DNA of 7,857 nucleotides, from the NCBI GenBank assembly GCA_948759685.1, contig CAQBGY010000142.1:1-7857 (forward strand). Reading direction: 5' to 3'. The number at the start of each line of letters is the position of its first letter. Within the stretch, counting starts at the first letter, position 1. The notes under the pieces were generated by a model. It was not told the origin of the DNA and did not search any database. It saw nothing but the letters and a program-made list of their open reading frames with translations. Source of the DNA: an uncultured Eubacterium sp. (GTDB lineage: Bacteria > Bacillota_A > Clostridia > Lachnospirales > Lachnospiraceae). This document shows positions 5,821 through 7,857 of the stretch, piece after piece. A program made the translations under genes and the position numbers.

Positions 5821-5892
5821 GTTTGCATGTTTGCATGCTGGTATGCTGGTACGTTTGCATGTTGATATGTTGGTATGTTGATATGTTGGTAT
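5821..5892. repeat. Nine tandem 8-bp repeats, iteron-like
   Basis: Nine head-to-tail octamers of form G(T/C)T(T/G)(G/A)(C/T)A(T/C) run without a gap: GTTTGCAT twice, GCTGGTAT, GCTGGTAC, GTTTGCAT, then GTTGATAT and GTTGGTAT alternating twice. The array ends 4 bp from the stop codon of the HTH gene, between it and the candidate oriT. It may be a protein-binding array or a slippage-prone microsatellite. Confidence 0.7.
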
Positions 5893-5896
5893 ATCA

Positions 5897-6289
5897 TCAT
5901 GCTTTCCAACGGCTGTTGGGCTTGCCGTCCGAAACAACCGACACGAATACCGTCGTTTTCTCTTTTCGCCCGTGTATAATCCTCTCTAATAATGCCCTGC
6001 GGACTTTCGCCGCCCCGAACGATTCGATACGGAAAGCGAGGGCGGCTATCGTTTCGAGGTTGTAAACCTCCGCGCTGTATCTGTCCGATATGCGGATAAT
6101 GCGCTTTATGTCATATATACTCAAAACTCCGCTTTTGCAGAGTGCCTTTATCCCTGCCCGAACCGTCGGGGCGATAACCCCGAACAGTTCGCAGATTTCT
6201 CGCTCGGTCATGGCGGTTGCGCCTATATCGCTCGGCAGGGAGATATTGCCCTGCCCGTCCATCGTGATAATGTTCCTTTCTTCTTTCAT
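5897..6289 (-). CDS. Small RhuM-like helix-turn-helix DNA-binding protein
   Basis: The predicted product has 130 residues starting MKEERNIITM at 6289. A longer open frame upstream overlaps the recombinase gene and is a shadow. Residues 27-50 (MTEREICELFGVIAPTVRAGIKAL) form a helix-turn-helix, and 71-90 (YSAEVYNLETIAALAFRIES) recall the YNLDxIISVGYRV segment of RhuM-family proteins. The C-terminal RKEKTTVFVSVVSDGKPN is short and basic. It lies 17 bp downstream of the recombinase, so the two are probably co-transcribed. Likely roles are regulator, excision factor or accessory mobilization protein; NBU-type elements carry small accessory genes in this place. The family call rests on motifs alone. 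Confidence 0.75.
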   Translation of the reverse strand: MKEERNIITMDGQGNISLPSDIGATAMTEREICELFGVIAPTVRAGIKALCKSGVLSIYDIKRIIRISDRYSAEVYNLETIAALAFRIESFGAAKVRRALLERIIHGRKEKTTVFVSVVSDGKPNSRWKA

Positions 6290-6306
6290 CGGTATTCTGT
6301 TCTTAA

Positions 6307-7539
6307 TTAAATGGCTCGGCAGATATTCTTCTCCATATCCTCCAACTTGTGCGACAAGGTTTCCATGTCTTGGCTTATCTTCTGGGCGGTGATTTTGGCG
6401 TAAATTTGGGTGGTCTTTATGTTCGTGTGTCCCAAAAGGCGGCTCACCGTTTCGATGGGTACGCCGTGCGACAGAAGCACGGTCGTGGCGTTCGTGTGGC
6501 GTGCGACATGGTAGGTCAAACGCACCTTGAAGCCGCATTGTCTGCCTATATCTTTGAGTATCTTGTTACAACTGCCGTTGCTCGGAACGGGGAAAACATG
6601 ACCGTCCCTTGCCAGCCCCTTGTATTTCTCGATGATACGCTTGGGAACGTCCAAAAGGCGGATGTTCGATTCGGTGTTGGTCTTCTTTCTTCGGGTGATT
6701 ATCCACAGGTTGCCGTCGAAGAATGTTTGCAGGCGGTCGGCGGTGAGGTTCTTCACGTCCGAATACGCCAAACCCGTGAACACAGAAAAGACGAACAAGT
6801 CCCGTACAAGCTCGTGGGTGGCGTTCTTCATCGGTGCGTCCATGAGCGTCTGTATCTCCGTTTGGGTGAGGTAGCCCCTGTCCACGCTTTCGGGAGAGTT
6901 GATATATCCCGCAAAGGGATTAAAGGGCAAACGCCCGTCGTTCCTCGCTATGGAAACGATGTGTTTCAACACAATCATGTAGCCCCACACGGTATTGGTG
7001 CGGCATTTCTTCTCCGTGCGCAGAAAATACTCGAAGTCGTTGATGAACGTGAGGTTTAGTTCCTTTAATGGAATATCCTCACGCTTGTAGGTATGGGGCA
7101 GGAACTCCCGAATATGGTTGCAGACCGTCCGATAACGGGTAAATGTACCCTGCGCCCTGCTGTGCCCGACTTTCTTCTCGAACTCGGCGTTGTGCTGCTC
7201 GAACAGCTTCAGCAAAGTTTCCTGCTTGACGCCGATACCGAGATAGGCGTCTTTGAGTTTGGCGGCGGTAACATAACCGTCCGTCTGCATTAACTCTTGA
7301 TAGCGGCGGTTTACCTCCACACGGATTTTATCTACTGCAAGGTTGATTCTCTGCGCTTCGACGCTCTTGCCCGAAGCACGGCTGTTCTTCACGTCCCACA
7401 AGCGTGGGGGAACGTCCATCTTGCAACTGAACTGTTTAATCTCGCCGTCCACCGTGATACGGCACATCAGAGGCAGGTTGCCGTTCGGCTTCTCGCTGCC
7501 TTTCTTCACGTAAAATAATACCTTGAATGTACTTCGCAT
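6307..7539 (-). CDS. Tyrosine recombinase (integrase), IntDOT-class
   Basis: The predicted 410-residue enzyme would integrate and excise the element. Residues 1-95 form an arm-binding N-domain (FKVLFYVKKGSEKPNGNLPL, then a basic region). Residues 105-205 form the SAM-like core-binding domain (TLLKLFEQHNAEF, SRAQGTFTRYRTVCNHIREF). Residues 220-395 are catalytic: K286 in ITRRKKTNT, H344 and R347 (YHVARHTNAT), H371 (LLGH), nucleophile Y380 (TTQIYAKIT). Box I reads TGLAYSDV, without the usual arginine (TGLRxSE), as in Bacteroides IntDOT-type enzymes. The start at 7539 follows AAGGAG (7546-7551) by 6 nt. It is full length and probably active. The HTH gene follows in the same transcription unit. 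Confidence 0.93.
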   Translation of the reverse strand: MRSTFKVLFYVKKGSEKPNGNLPLMCRITVDGEIKQFSCKMDVPPRLWDVKNSRASGKSVEAQRINLAVDKIRVEVNRRYQELMQTDGYVTAAKLKDAYLGIGVKQETLLKLFEQHNAEFEKKVGHSRAQGTFTRYRTVCNHIREFLPHTYKREDIPLKELNLTFINDFEYFLRTEKKCRTNTVWGYMIVLKHIVSIARNDGRLPFNPFAGYINSPESVDRGYLTQTEIQTLMDAPMKNATHELVRDLFVFSVFTGLAYSDVKNLTADRLQTFFDGNLWIITRRKKTNTESNIRLLDVPKRIIEKYKGLARDGHVFPVPSNGSCNKILKDIGRQCGFKVRLTYHVARHTNATTVLLSHGVPIETVSRLLGHTNIKTTQIYAKITAQKISQDMETLSHKLEDMEKNICRAI

Positions 7540-7583
7540 AACTCACTCCTTTTTTGGTTACAAAATTAGTTCTTAGTGAGTTA
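7539..7583 (-). promoter_or_regulatory. Recombinase promoter, RBS and flanking inverted repeat
   Basis: On the minus strand TAATTTTG (7561-7568) matches the Bacteroides -7 box. AAGGAG (7546-7551) is a good RBS, which is rare for this group. A perfect 9-bp inverted repeat, TAACTCACT (7539-7547) and AGTGAGTTA (7575-7583), brackets both with a 27-bp spacer and overlaps the start codon. This suits autoregulation by a bound protein. No exact -33 TTTG was found. Confidence 0.55.
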
Positions 7584-7768
7584 CCGACAGCTATGTAAAT
7601 CAACGCAAAACGCAGAAAAAGAACCTTTTAGCAAGAAATTTGCACCCGTTACGGGAGTAACGAGGTGGTAACTGAACTTCTGCGCCGTTTGGCTTCGAGG
7701 TGGTATTTCGTTGGCTCTGTCCCATAGAAAAACAAAGCGTAACGAACGCTCTATCAGCTAATTCGCTA
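7578..7768. repeat. Right subterminal repeat, inverted counterpart of 98-181
   Basis: Moving outward from the recombinase, the blocks are GAGTTA (7578-7583), GACAGC (7586-7591), CAACGCAAAACGC (7601-7613), GAAATTTGCAC (7635-7645), CGTTAC (7647-7652) and TAATTCGCTA (7759-7768). Each is the reverse complement of a block at the left end, in the same outward order. They are probably integrase arm-type sites marking the element's right end. Confidence 0.6.
7647..7662. other. Dyad CGTTAC-GGGA-GTAACG
   Basis: A perfect 6-bp inverted repeat with a 4-bp loop. A 10-bp direct repeat CGAGGTGGTA (7661-7670 and 7696-7705) starts within its right arm. Both lie in the 318-bp gene-free right end and could be recombinase or regulator sites. 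Confidence 0.4.
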
Positions 7769-7775
7769 CGCTTTG
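7733..7775 (-). terminator. Inverted repeat CAAAGCGTA/TACGCTTTG, possible terminator
   Basis: A perfect 9-bp pair (7733-7741/7767-7775) has a 25-nt loop. On the minus strand it is followed by TTTTTC, which fits a terminator shielding the recombinase from outside transcription. It overlaps a block of the right-end repeat, so it may instead be a recombination site. Beyond it, 7776-7857 is AT-rich with no gene seen. Confidence 0.4.
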
Positions 7776-7857
7776 CCCAAATTTACTTTTTCGCTATGTG
7801 TTTATTTTATAATTATATAACTCATACTATTATTTAAACAACTAGTATCAAGAAATA

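Noticed and set aside
5528..5860. Minus-strand 110-codon frame across the octamers and nested structure
   Set aside because: Its start lies in the repeat array (MQTYQHTSMQTC) and the rest follows inverted-repeat DNA. It looks like a by-product of GC-rich non-coding sequence.
5821..5892. CRISPR array
   Set aside because: Units are 8 bp with no spacers, and no cas genes are present.
6349..7518. Plus-strand open frames opposite the recombinase
   Set aside because: They are antisense to a clear tyrosine recombinase and have no recognisable motifs or RBS.
1..7857. att direct repeat from similarity of the window edges (CTATACTCAGAAAT against CTAGTATCAAGAAAT)
   Set aside because: The match needs gaps, is AT-rich and lies at arbitrary window borders.

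Overview
The window looks like a mobile-element region from a gut Bacteroidales genome (Bacteroides, Parabacteroides or a relative). The evidence is an IntDOT-class tyrosine recombinase, a MobV-type relaxase, a lipoprotein signal ending in C-SDDE, Bacteroides -7 boxes (TAnnTTTG) and weak Shine-Dalgarno sites. Apart from one insertion sequence, every gene lies on the minus strand.

Layout, right to left in the direction of transcription. Positions 7570-7857 hold an end-like non-coding region rich in inverted repeats. The tyrosine recombinase (7539-6307) is followed 17 bp later by a small RhuM-like helix-turn-helix protein (6289-5897). A 617-bp non-coding stretch follows. It holds nine tandem octamers, a nested multi-stem structure and a hairpin-rich candidate oriT. 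Next come the MobV relaxase (5279-3912) and a bidirectional terminator. A Bacteroides-type promoter then drives an AT-rich passenger segment: a small one-helix membrane protein (3741-3448), a secreted protein with a SecDF P1-head-like domain (3436-2456), and a surface-lipoprotein gene (2347-482). The lipoprotein gene is broken twice, by a one-base loss in an A-run in its signal peptide and by an IS630-family element (about 847-1917, plus strand). That IS makes its transposase by -1 frameshifting at a T TTT TTA heptamer. The left end (1-443) holds a 3' remnant related to the secreted-protein gene and then non-coding DNA.

Six short sequence blocks in the left end recur in the same order, inverted, outside the recombinase at the right end. 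The simplest reading is that the window is close to one complete integrative mobilizable element of the Tn5520/NBU kind (int + mob + oriT, transfer supplied by a helper conjugative element) with AT-rich passenger genes of unknown role. The int/mob backbone is visibly GC-richer than the passenger segment, suggesting separate origins. The passenger genes share short intergenic repeats, as if they arrived as modules. No tRNA, rRNA or CRISPR array was seen.
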